A stretch of 64,000 nt of DNA from Paragonimus skrjabini miyazakii (taxonomy: Eukaryota; Platyhelminthes; Trematoda; Plagiorchiida; Troglotrematidae), in NCBI GenBank assembly GCA_014338405.1, contig JTDE01000226.1, positions 256,778 through 320,777 of the forward strand, in the 5' to 3' direction. This document shows positions 24,915-34,247 of this stretch, piece by piece; the stretch's first letter is position 1, and each line of letters starts with the position of its first letter. Position numbers and translations under genes: made by a program. Under the pieces are notes generated by a model. The model had not been told where the DNA came from and ran no database searches. It saw nothing but the letters and a program-made list of their open reading frames with translations.

Positions 24915-25120
24915 CCGAGTTAACGTTCATGAGGCAACCGTGTTTACCACTGCACCATTGACCTCATGTTAGGTACGACCGAATTATCACATGTGAACGC
25001 TCAACCACTTTCGCTTGTGAGTAATGATCAGGTTGCCCGGTAGTCTAGAAATGGAGACACAGAAACTGTCTTGTTAACTCCAATCGATAACCCCGCAATT
25101 AGGACTTCCTAGACAGGTCG
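24915..25120 (-). repeat. tRNA-like/hammerhead element, head part (unit 2 at 25 kb)
   Basis: Read on the minus strand it runs GGGGTTATCGATTGGAGTTAAC, then ATCATTACTCACAAGCGAAAG, the ATTCGGTCGTACCTAA block and GGTCAATGGTGCAGTGGTAA (an A-box-like TGGTGCAGTGG), ending at GTTGCCTCATGAACG. It then breaks off about 40 nt short of where the ribozyme starts in the full copies. It lies immediately downstream, in element orientation, of the ribozyme-bearing part at 25180-25333, so the locus holds two units head to tail with about 70 bp between them. Confidence 0.8.
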
Positions 25121-25179
25121 AAATCTCCGATCTCATTAAACCTGTTAGGCGATATTTTAGATTACCGATGAGTAGTCGG

Positions 25180-25333
25180 GGATTTGGTTTATTTCAATTT
25201 GAACATCACCCACAATTGATCGCAGGTGTCGCATTCCCATAGACTTTCCAGTCGACCCATTTCGAACAGCAGAAGCACTAGACTCAAGCTTCGCTCTCAT
25301 TAGAACTCGTCAGTAGTGCATATCATCGCCACA
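25180..25333 (-). repeat. tRNA-like/hammerhead element, ribozyme and tail (unit 1 at 25 kb)
   Basis: On the minus strand, GTGGCGATGATATGCACTA leads into the hammerhead (25319-25275). The family tail follows (CTTCTGCTGTTCGAAA, TCTATGGGAATGCGAC, GCGATCAATTGTGG, GATGTTCAA). The tRNA-like head of this unit is missing; homology stops at about 25333, close to the gypsy RNase H relic that starts at 25366. Confidence 0.82.
25275..25319 (-). ncRNA. Hammerhead ribozyme, type I, nearly intact
   Basis: Stem I is GCACTA/TAGTGC and the core is CTGACGA. Stem II is GTTCT/AGAGC around AATG with one G-U pair, and the core GAA follows. The first stem III base, normally A, is G here and can only wobble with the conserved U before the cleavage site. 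Cleavage is expected after the C that precedes TAGTGC. Activity is probably weakened relative to the copies at 32463-32507 and 55528-55572. Confidence 0.82.
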
Positions 25334-25365
25334 GTTTATGCACACACAGGACCGGATGGCGAGTA

Positions 25366-25926
25366 TTGATTAACATAGCTTCGGGTAAGGCAAGCAACTT
25401 CGGATTTCGATTACGATTATACAGTTTTAAATCGTTTTACTCCGGTGACGTCGAGTTGTCTGCGACAGCTATGGTATCGTTCGACCGCATTAAGGAAGCG
25501 TTGACCATCGTTGTTACGTTACACTGTTTCGGCCCAGCTACAGAGATAAGTATAGCTGTGGACACGCCGGACATCACGGTCGACACCATTTTTCAACGAC
25601 ACATCAAGATACTTTGGAAGCAGTTCACTTTCTTTTTCAGATGTTCACTTCCGGCCAAGACTGAGTATAACAAGTTCGATCGCAAGATATCAGCCGTCGA
25701 CTCGGCCGTTCATCCCTTTCGATGTGCTCACGAAGGAAATCAGTCTATAGTTGTTGCCTTCCGCAGGCGATTCAATAGGCATTCGCCTCCTCAAACTCTT
25801 TTGTCATACCCCAACAAGTTCATACATTTTCTGGTATGCAGCTGCATTCCACAACGACTTTGCGAACACATACCAATTAGCACGTCACACAATCGTTTCA
25901 GGAAAAATATTTCAAGCGCGTGTTGA
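25366..25926 (+). pseudogene. Ty3/gypsy Pol relic, RNase H region
   Basis: This 186-codon frame starts without an ATG. It matches the end of reverse transcriptase and the RNase H domain of Ty3/gypsy Pol: FDRIKEALT (residues 39-47; family F..IK.AL), SIAVDTPD (62-69; family L.VDAS), the FFFRCSLPAKTEYNKFDRKI segment (89-108; family F.SK.L.P.E..YS.FDREL) and HPFRCAHEG (116-124). The catalytic glutamate of FDRELLA is lysine here. The TDHKPL block that should follow is lost and replaced by SIVVAFRRRFN. It has no Gag, no LTR nearby and no complete RT, so it is a truncated, inactive fragment. Confidence 0.85.
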
Positions 25927-28900
25927 ACTACATTGCAAGTACACTATTCGGGAAAAATCCATCTCACTTAGATTGGTACATTAAAACAGACTGCAACTAA
26001 GAAATTAAAAGCTGACCGGCGGCGTTCGTTGAACCAGAGAGTGATTAGTTGCTACACCTGGTGGTATATTGCTACCAATTTGTGTACTGGATGCTTGTAC
26101 ATTCGACTAACAGATCGACGTACGTTTCGTTACCTCGATTCCAAACTAATACTCTATTAACCAAGCTCAGCCTGGTTAAGGAAATGTCTCTGAGAGTTGA
26201 CAATCGCTTATGACCTGCCTCATCAAAAACCTCTCAGGATCACCATAAACTGCCCAACAAGCATGCCTCACATCTTGTAGGTAACTTACAAACTGTCAGT
26301 TCAAACACAGCTGGTTATCGTCATGTGTCACCACTTGTTGATATCAGACATGAAACCTCTGCCGATCTCTGTGTTTTTGCGGTATAACCCGCCTGACTGT
26401 CAACACGTGTATTTTGCGATCTTTGGTGGGCATTTGTTTCAATGAGGTGGTAACACATCATACGTGTACGGTGTGATACGTCGAAGTTGGATGTAATTGA
26501 TTTACCTGATCGATAAAGAAGTGTCAGGTTTCGGATGGGCAACTCATGACAATGGACTATCAACAGCCGATTGATTTCCCTAAACACGCTAAGAAGATAG
26601 ATGTGCTATATTTTAACCGGGGATATGGGACGTAAGTGAGGAAAACGGACGAAGAGGAATTACTATAGAACGAAATGATCTGCACTTACTGCGTGTGTAT
26701 TTTACCACGGGGAATCAAGAGCAGAAAAATTCCCGAGTTCGGAATGTGTGTCACATTCTCAAGTCATGTTCTCTGCCAGAAAGAAAAGCACAGAAAACTG
26801 CGATTGTTTTGGGTCATGCCATATTATGCTTAGCCTCCGTGGCAGTAGTCCAGAATGGTCTGGACCGATGAGTTCCAGTTTGAACTCCACACACGCGATG
26901 ACCTTATCTGAATGTGATGGGGGTAGTGGTTATTCAGTAACGCAACCCATCATACACAGAGAAAGTGAAGTGGTTATCTCCAGGACCACACTGGAAAGTA
27001 AAGTGTATGTATCACACAGTCATCTATTTCACGGTACTGGCTACTCAGACAATTAGATAGCATAAATAGACAGCGCTGTGTCACAATTCTGCTGGGAAAA
27101 GAAGGACTTTCGACAGGTAAAAGAGTTCACAGCTTATCTGGCCATTTGGATAACCAGATCTGTTAGGTAGAACAATCATTCAGTGGTCTATCACGTTTTC
27201 AATTTGCCTGTGCAACCCCATAGCCCTCGTTCCCTTCTCAGTTTGGCAACAAAATGAGTTACTCATCTAGCGATTAAACTATCAAGTTCTCACATGCATG
27301 TATCTCCGTCTCTCCGCTTGGTATTTAAGATCTAAATTTCTAGAACTTTTCTGAACTAGTCTGTTGCGTTTCTATGAAATTTTACAACGACTGACCTATC
27401 AGAGAAACAATAACTTTTGATCACTCAAACTGGCCTTGGCTCACACACCAAATCTCGTGGTCAGCTATTGTGTCTTGTTGTTCAGACTGAAAGAAGTTTA
27501 AGACACAGGCGGCATACCAGGCTCCGAGTGGACATGATCGGCATTGATTAGACAGCACTGTTAACAAAAACCGAAAGAATGAAGGCTTAGTCAGCTGGTT
27601 CATGTACACAAACAAAAATGTCTCATCGATGTTCTCGTGAACAGTAGAGACTGTTACTAGCGTTAACCGAACCGAGGCCAAATGACAATCAACGGATGTT
27701 GGAACTTGCCGTTCTCAGGGCAACTAGTTATGGAAGAAAAAATAGTTTCTTAATTTGAGCATATCCATTTGAAAGGGTGGTTTTTATTACGCAATACATC
27801 ACAAATTTCAATCATAGGCTTCATCATCCAGATGGCACCCGTTCAACTCTCTGTCTGAGTGAAAGAGCACACTATTGATTAAGTCTAACACGAGCGAAAA
27901 CAACCATACTGATTCCCTTTTAACTGTGCTGTTTGAGTAGGTTGTGGTCAGCCGTGAGAAGTGTTTAACATGAAATAACCAAATTGAATAGACTCTTTTC
28001 AAGAATGTCTAATAGGCCAGCCCTAATGGAGCGGCTGCTACAATTTTGACCACAATGGATGTTTTTTGTATTACAATAGGCACTTATCGGTACCGAGAGA
28101 GACAGACTCTGAGGAACGTACTTGCCAGTATGACATCGACCACCTTCATTTATGTAGACAACATACCGAACACTACAGGCCATTTACACTCAACAATTGT
28201 TTGCGTCAGGAAGTGGGTGTCTCATCATTTCGACGACTTAAAACTGACCCAGAATCTGACCGTCTTCGATATTTGCGTAGTTTACGCGCTTGCGTCCGCA
28301 TCGCACAGGCTTTTCCGGTAAACCCAGTTTTAGATGACGCAAATCCGAGCAAGTGCGCCTGTCCTTTTATGTGTTCATGTATGCAAGCATGTCGCTTCCT
28401 TTGTCACACCAAATGGCGTGTGACCACAATCAGACAACAGCTAGGCCGACGGACAGACAGGACCGCGACATTGCAATCGATTCATCTGACCCAGGGACCT
28501 ATCGGCACGCTCATATGATGTTTTTCAATCTCATTTCCGGCAACTGAGTTACCCGGTAAGAGTGGGAGTTGCATGTATGGATTAATTACTGTTTACTTTC
28601 AATACGGTATGCGCAACACGTTCGTTTCAAAATTTAATTCTGGGGTTGTAAGCGCAGTGAAGATTGTTATAGCGGCCTATCGATGTTTAATGCACATCTG
28701 TCACATGAACCACGTTCATAATTCTTCGGTTTATTCCCGTTACACAAAATGTTCACTGACCATATGGAGAATACGAGGCTTTTAGGTATCCAATACTAAC
28801 ATTGTGGCTTCGTCCGATTGTCTGACTAACGCAATGATTGTTGTACCACTGGCAACAATGACCAATCACTTAACACAGACGGACTGATCAATGGCGAGTA

Positions 28901-30051
28901 GCTTTCATTCATGCTAGATAGTAAGCCCAGGGTTCGAGGCTGCTAGTGTAACCCTCAGCCTGGTTGTTGCGCGTGGACAAGCCATGACCATGGAAGTCAT
29001 AGGTTTAAAAATACGGTAGAGGATGGGACTGATATTGGACTGGACCTTCTCAAATTGGAAACAGATATATATCACATCATGTCGTCAGAGACAATGGTCA
29101 GAGATTGTTGTAGATGTTTGTACTTCGAATGTGGAAGGGATTTTTGTTTCAATTACAAGCCACAGCGAACGAATGAGCTATAAGATGGATTAATAGTAAG
29201 TTATTGAATAACCACTGTGTTAAAAAACTGAGTGTCAACTATATTCAATCGCATCTTTTTATTTCAGATGTAGTTATGAGACAACTCTGTACAGTATAAC
29301 GGAGCTTGTCAAAGCAGTAGGCGTTATGAATGGAAAAGGACAGTGGGCTTCATTGCATATGCTGACACTCCATACTCTTATTCCCCATTCAGCTCTTTAG
29401 CTTGAAACATTTCATTGTAATGAGCTCTGGGGATGCTGTTTAAAGCCATTTTCAAAACCTATTCGATGTCACTGATTAGGTCTGATTGTTTCACTAGGCG
29501 ACATAAGTAGTCCCAGGAGTTTTCGATGACGTTTCGACGTATCCCATAAGCTGGTCAGGGAAAGAAGTGGATACAGTAGTTCAGTTTGAATTGTTTGGTC
29601 AAACGGTCACAGTGACACTTGACGTTATCATACTAGAAGAGCCAGTGGCTCGTCTTAGTGGTTAGGGAAACAATTGGGAAGCTACAGTTTTGTGATGCTC
29701 CTTTACAGTGACATCAATGACTAATTTCAACAAATCATTTATTCGGTTTACCTAAACTGTTGATCCTCTTAAGTGTGTAAGATGTTCACCTTCTTTAACA
29801 CAGGGATAAGTGTCGTTCACACCGGATGATTAGTTATTTATTGTCTAAACTTCCACTCTACTGCCATAAGGTGAATATTGATTCGTCATTTTAAAAAAGC
29901 CGACTCTAAATGCAATTACAGAATTTACAGCACTACATGGCCTAATCCAGCATCATTACGGGCTTCAGTTAATGGCACAGGGTTCCTTGGGCACTCAGAC
30001 TGTGTACTTCTGCTAATCAAATGTTATCCCATTGAGCGTACCGATGAATAA
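25927..30051. other. Unassigned intergenic DNA
   Basis: About 4 kb without a supported feature. The longest frame is 28066-28518 (plus, 150 codons, starting at TTG), overlapped by two other plus-strand frames. I recognise no domain, and its codon use gives no clear signal, so I leave it unassigned. A coding role cannot be excluded. Confidence 0.4.
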
Positions 30052-30450
30052 AAGGGCATTGATTTTGTTGCGCTAGTCCAGAGAAGGAGGGATTCACTGA
30101 TGAAATCCTGGGAAGCACGGCTTCCCTTTCTGGCTACTTATTCTCCGGTGCCCACGTCTGAAAATGCATACGCAATATCTACGTCTTACGTGCCGCTTGA
30201 AGAACTTTTACAGTCTTTCTTTTTATCTCAGTTCTACGCGGATTTAGATCTGAGTTGTCCCAATCTCGGTACTCCAACAGAATTCCAGAACAACTTCAAC
30301 CCAGCCATGTTCGATAGCGAGTTAATCGAGGCATGGTCACCGACGGTCGAATTTCCTAATTACGTCAGAAATTTCGATCCCATGGGCAGCGTGGACTTCA
30401 GCATAGAACAGGGAATTAGAATACCGAATAACGCGACTATTGTCTATTAA
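30052..30450 (+). CDS. Possible exon of an unidentified protein gene
   Basis: An open frame runs from just after a stop at 30049 to a TAA at 30448-30450. It is 132 codons, or 116 from the first ATG at 30100. The residues look protein-like rather than random: a basic helix-like start (LVQRRRDSLMKSWEAR), then a mainly acidic/aromatic segment with SQFYADLDLSCPN and SELIEAWSPTVEFPNYVRNF, ending IPNNATIVY. There is no competing long frame on the other strand. It could be a terminal exon or a small gene. I do not recognise the family, see no signal peptide or membrane span, and find no clear acceptor just upstream. A retroelement origin is also possible. Confidence 0.35.
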   Translation, partial: KGIDFVALVQRRRDSLMKSWEARLPFLATYSPVPTSENAYAISTSYVPLEELLQSFFLSQFYADLDLSCPNLGTPTEFQNNFNPAMFDSELIEAWSPTVEFPNYVRNFDPMGSVDFSIEQGIRIPNNATIVY

Positions 30451-31415
30451 AATTATTAGGTCATGTTACGGTTTTATCAGAGGTAGCTGTCTAACACCAC
30501 GGTTATGTACCATTCAGTTCCACTGTGAAAGTTATGTTTTTTCGTGGGGGGGGGGACAGTCTTTCGTTCTATGCATAAGCTGCGGCTGGTTAATAATTAA
30601 CTTCCAAAGTACTAATTCGTAATTATTAGCGAAAAGCAATGGTGCACTCGTTGGTGTGCGACACGCCGCTTCTGTCGACTGCACGTCGCCAAATCAATAT
30701 TGCATAAAGGTCTTTATGAACGAACAAAACTCACAAACTTTAGGGTATCATGAAGTTTCAATGATTAAGCATCAGCAACCACCTTTAGTTTATTAAAAAA
30801 CCATTATCTATTGCTCTTTGCCTGTTGTAGAATATAGTTGTGGGTAATGTTCGCTGTTCAGATCGATCTGCACACTTTCTGCTCCATTTTACATTAGCTG
30901 TCTTTTCGACAACTTTTTCTAGATTTCAGTTGCTCAGAAAACGTTTACGGTTGGTTCCCTCGTTTTAATTCTTTACTGAAGATCCTTATAGGTTTACAGG
31001 TTCATATAGGATAATGGGAGATCAAAAGCTTGCACGTTCTTGTCTCTGTGAAAATCAGAGAAAAAAATTTACCGGACAGTTCTCAGATGTAAAGAAAACG
31101 GTTATAATAAAATGAGTGTTGGGAAAAGGCACTTTTTCCCAAAAATCTGCATTTTTTGCAAGGGAAATTGATTTCTTCATTTCCTGGGAACTAGAAAGCT
31201 CGTGAGAACTCTGGATGAAACGAGGGACACTGGTGCGTAGCATGCCAACACGTTGAAGTAAAACACATACATAACCAAAAAATATACAGCAGATACTGAC
31301 AAATACAGCCTTACACATACACATTTTGTGACTTATGGGAATGCGATAAAGAAGTGGACAAGAGAACACTAGTTTCGATTGCTGCACGCATACCTGTTGA
31401 TCGAGTAGGTTCTTG
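30451..31415. other. AT-rich unassigned DNA with a G10 run
   Basis: Mostly AT-rich sequence. A run of ten G lies at 30546-30555 within a GTGGG context. No gene is supported. Confidence 0.5.
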
Positions 31416-31682
31416 AACATCTCTACTGGGCCAGCCGTGATCATAGAATCGAACAGTGCTTTCCAAAACGTGAAGATCCTAATCGAGACTAAGTTCTGCC
31501 ATCACCATAGCCTGTTTAAAGTGTTCTTTACGATGTGCTTCAAATTTGGCCAAATTGTGATGGATAGTTTCGACATAAATGCAGTTCAAAACGTTATTTA
31601 GACTACCGCTCCAACGACCACTCTGAGTGATATACTCTAAACAAATTGCGTCAGTCACTGACGCACTTAAGGATGACGCCAT
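31416..31682 (-). CDS. Possible coding exon(s), minus strand, frame broken
   Basis: The minus-strand frame from an ATG at 31682 reads a plausible protein segment ending CIYVETIHHNLAKFEAHRKE, HFKQAMVMAELSLD. In another frame, WKALFDSMITAGPVEMFKNL LDQQ (31468-31396) ends at CAACAG/GTATGC, a good splice donor. The two frames differ, so either a frameshift or a very short intron separates them. I do not recognise the protein. The helix-rich character and the donor site argue for coding origin, possibly a host exon or a processed-gene remnant. Confidence is low because no second exon was found. Confidence 0.3.
31647..31665. other. Short palindrome TGCGTCAG...CTGACGCA
   Basis: This is an 8-bp perfect inverted repeat with a 3-base TCA centre. 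Each arm contains TGACGCA/TGCGTCA, resembling CRE or AP-1 half sites. It sits just inside the start of the minus-strand frame that begins at 31682. Confidence 0.4.
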
Positions 31683-31868
31683 AAAAGCTTCTGTGGGTTG
31701 AGGTGGCGGGTGCCAGTCTATTTGATGATCACGTTTTATTCGTGTAGACCGTCATCATTTAGGACGATACGACGAATACATTTTTACTCTGGATTCGTCC
31801 TAGTCGTGCGGTTACGACTGTTGCGAATGCGTAAATCTGTAGTAAATGAACTTATGGAACTAATAACA

Positions 31869-32172
31869 AGTAATGAGCTAGCTCGAATCCAGTGCTAGCC
31901 TCAACGCAGTAGAAATAGCAGATTGGGAACTGTGGATACAGTTACGACTTTACTCTGAGCTGTAAGTACTTCCGTAGATAGCTGTACATGAAGCAGTTGG
32001 CTAGACAATGTAAAACGGTGTTTCAACCGTCACGTGTTTCAGCTGTGTGAATCGGGGGGATTGTCCTGGTTGGCAGTTAGTGGACCAACAATATCAGGGT
32101 AATCGGAACACTCATCGTTGGCTGTGGTCGTGCAGTTACGATTTCTGGACACTAAACTATAACGTGTTGTGG
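31869..32172 (+). repeat. Interspersed repeat family D, copy 2
   Basis: Same family and orientation as 1485-1730. AGTAATGAGCTAGCTCGAATCC at the left contains a better preserved pol III B-box-like GCTCGAATCC. It is followed by GTGGATACAGTTAC, AAAACGGTGT, GGCAGTTAGTGGACCAACA, GGAACACTCAT and TGTGGTCGTG, which all have counterparts in copy 1. A stretch between 31960 and 32015 is extra or diverged here. Confidence 0.62.
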
Positions 32173-32267
32173 TCTGCAAACGACCGTTCAGGAAGCTAGG
32201 ACTACCACAGAACTGAACTGTTATACTGACTGTTATACTTAGCAAGCGAAATCAGTAGAAATAGGTG

Positions 32268-32290
32268 ATGAAGTGACTTAATCACTTCAT
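32268..32290. other. Perfect 9-bp hairpin
   Basis: ATGAAGTGA and TCACTTCAT form a 9-bp perfect inverted repeat around the loop CTTAA. It lies between repeat D and the hammerhead element. No T-run or promoter context is seen. Confidence 0.5.
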
Positions 32291-32339
32291 GCATTCGAAT
32301 ACTTCACAAAGCATGCAAATGAAAGACATTTCCATGTCG

Positions 32340-32712
32340 GACAGATATTATTGTTGAGTAGTAGAGGATTCTGATTTTCATATAGATTGAACAACGTCCA
32401 TAATTGATCGCAACTATCGCATTCCCATAGACTCTCCACTCAACCCCTTTCGAACAGCAGAAGCACTAGACTCGAGTTTCGCTCTCATTAGAACTCGTCA
32501 GTAGTGCATATCCTCGCCAATGCCGGGACTAGAACTCCGACCACGCTGTCCATGAGGCAACCATGTTTACTACTGCGCCATTGACCTCACATTAGGTACG
32601 ACCGAATTATCATTATGTGAACGCTCAACCACTTTCGCTTGTGAGTAATGATCAAGTTGCCCGATCGCTTGAGAGGAGACACAGTTACTGTCTGTTAACT
32701 CCAATCGATGAC
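32340..32712 (-). repeat. tRNA-like/hammerhead element, full-length copy (32 kb)
   Basis: This is the most complete copy. On the minus strand it runs GGGGTCATCGATTGGAGTTAAC, GTGTCTCC, ATCATTACTCACAAGCGAAAG and ATTCGGTCGTACCTAATGTG. Then comes a tRNA-like portion with GGTCAATGGCGCAGTAGTAA (A box), a 30-bp spacer and GGAGTTCTAGTCCCGGC (B box), then the hammerhead. The tail ends near GTTCAATCTATATG. The layout (pol III-type head, ribozyme, unique tail) resembles the schistosome Sm-alpha class of short elements. It directly abuts the RTE reverse transcriptase relic on the same strand. Confidence 0.86.
32463..32507 (-). ncRNA. Hammerhead ribozyme, type I, intact
   Basis: A 45-nt minimal type I hammerhead. 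Stem I is GCACTA paired with TAGTGC (6 of 6), and the core is CTGACGA. Stem II is GTTCT-AATG-AGAGC with one G-U pair, followed by GAA. Stem III is ACT-CG-AGT, then the C at the cleavage site. Every conserved core base is present. The stem III loop is only two bases, so activity may need dimeric RNA, as reported for other short-stem-III hammerheads. Confidence 0.9.
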
Positions 32713-32729
32713 CCCTCGACTAGGACCAC

Positions 32730-33100
32730 GCAGCTGCCGACATCTCCACTGATGTGAATTTCAGGCGCAAATTCATGAACAGCACCCCCGCCCAGAAATG
32801 GCTGAAAGAAGGAAAATATCTTACCTGTGTCGACATCCCGTCCATACCTGGATGCTGTGGTCTCGAAAGCCGTGATCTGCCACTACAATTCGTCTTCGCT
32901 GTGATTAAACAGCGCATTGTCATCTGCAAACAGAAGCATGCGCATCCGTGAGGTATGTAGCCAGGTTGGGGCGCCGAAACGTCGAAAATTAAGTATGCGT
33001 CCATCCGTCCGGTACTCAACCTCAACGCCATCCTTGCCCGAGTCCTGAAAAGCAAAATGCACCAATACGCACACACAAACCAGGCACAGGTGCACGCGAC
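32730..33100 (-). pseudogene. RTE-like LINE, reverse transcriptase palm relic
   Basis: The minus-strand frame 33095-32883 has GVEVEYRTDGRILNFRRFGA, then MRMLLFADDNALFNHSEDEL. FADD is the catalytic YxDD-type box of the RT palm, and the YRTDGRLFNLRR-type block before it is typical of RTE-like elements. A TAG stop follows. The same frame continues WQITAFETTASRYGRDVDTG, which matches the next RT block (family: F...C..FGL.IN..KT). Only this part of the RT survives. It is not the same insertion as 34248-35283, because the regions overlap in the RT and lie on opposite strands. Confidence 0.87.
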
Positions 33101-33432
33101 GTGTGAGTGGAAACCGTTGCTATATTGTGGACTGGAATTCTTGTTCATAAACGCGAGCGCGCGCGTGAACTGGGTAATAGTGAGTTGGATAATAAAGATC
33201 GTGTTTTGTTAAATTACTTTTTGTTACAATATCCCCGATATCCTGGGAGGATCTTAACCGGCCTACTTCCCGCGTTATCAAGGCCACTCGACACGATATG
33301 CTCTTGCAGTTATCCAGCTGAATATTGAAACCCGACTCCGCTCACCTTATCAACTACAAAAGCATTGACTTGATGTGGTGCCAATCCACGAGGATAAGTA
33401 ACCAACTACCAGCGACGAGGATCATAAAGAAC
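33101..33432. other. Unassigned DNA
   Basis: Nothing is recognised apart from a GCGCGCGCG-type alternating purine-pyrimidine run near 33155. Confidence 0.5.
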
Positions 33433-33454
33433 ATATATATATATATATATATAT
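33433..33454. repeat. (AT)n microsatellite
   Basis: Eleven uninterrupted AT units, preceded by AC and followed by GGG. The short open frames on both strands that cross it are produced by the repeat. Confidence 0.95.
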
Positions 33455-34247
33455 GGGTGGTGAGTTGTGGTCTATCACAAAAGTACACAGCACGACGCAA
33501 GGTATATGTCTGACGTCGCCAAACGGAAACGTATAATGTCAGTGGGCTGTGACTGAAACGACGGTCGTGTGAACTACTCACGGGAAAGGGCTTTTGATGA
33601 TTGACGGTGTTGTTTTTTAAACGTGTTCAAAATATGTATTCAAACTCTGGCCTACTCATTTGTAAGATTACAGTGATGGATAGCACTCCGGTAGGCAAAC
33701 TGCTGGCCCTACCGGTTCATTACGTTAAAAAGCTCGATTGCATATGCAGATATGGCTGTAGTAATACGTGAATGGTATACCAAGATGGATTTATCCGTAG
33801 CCTTTGATAACGTTCAAAAATCCCCGCACTCATATGCTTAGTAAGTCTGTTTATTTTAGATGACTGTCATTATTTATTTATGATGTTGATAATCGCATCC
33901 AGGCACATTTTTCGAATACCCCGGTTCAAACGCATCAACAGGCGGACTCGAACTCCCACTCCCGTGTTTTGAAACTAAGAATACTGACCTCACGCCGCAG
34001 ATGGCCATATCATCTAGTCGAACGAACCATCTCTGAGTAATACTCTGGTTGCATCGAGACGATCGGCATCCGTTGTCAGATACTCCTGGGCTGAGTTGAC
34101 GACAACGATGCAGTTATCCTGAGCCTGATTGATTTCCCAATCAACCTCAGCGAGGAAAATAAAAGAGCCACGTTCCGCAGCGCCTTCCGTCAACTTGATG
34201 AACGACTCCATAGAATCATGGACTACTGGTGATAAAATTTAGGTGAG
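33455..34247. other. Unassigned DNA with a tRNA-like remnant
   Basis: On the minus strand, 34000-33938 reads GGCGTGAGGTCAGTATTC, then AAAACACGG and GGGAGTTCGAGTCCGCC. The last is an excellent pol III B box. The order and spacing resemble the tRNA-like part of the hammerhead elements (GTGAGGTCAATGGCGCAG, AAACACGG, GGAGTTCTAGTCC), but no ribozyme follows. It may be a related SINE head or a tRNA pseudogene. The 65-codon minus-strand frame at 34014-34211 has no recognised domain. Confidence 0.45.

Noticed and set aside
26866..26900. GACCGATGAGTTCCAG...GAACTCC as a hammerhead
   Set aside because: The first core strand is wrong, no GAAA follows the stem, and no outer stem forms.
28046..28547. Three overlapping plus-strand frames, up to 150 codons
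   Set aside because: No domain, no splice sites and no start context. Three frames open at once suggests low stop-codon density rather than coding.
32754..32951. Plus-strand 65-codon frame
   Set aside because: It is antisense to the RTE RT relic, which shows clear catalytic motifs on the minus strand.
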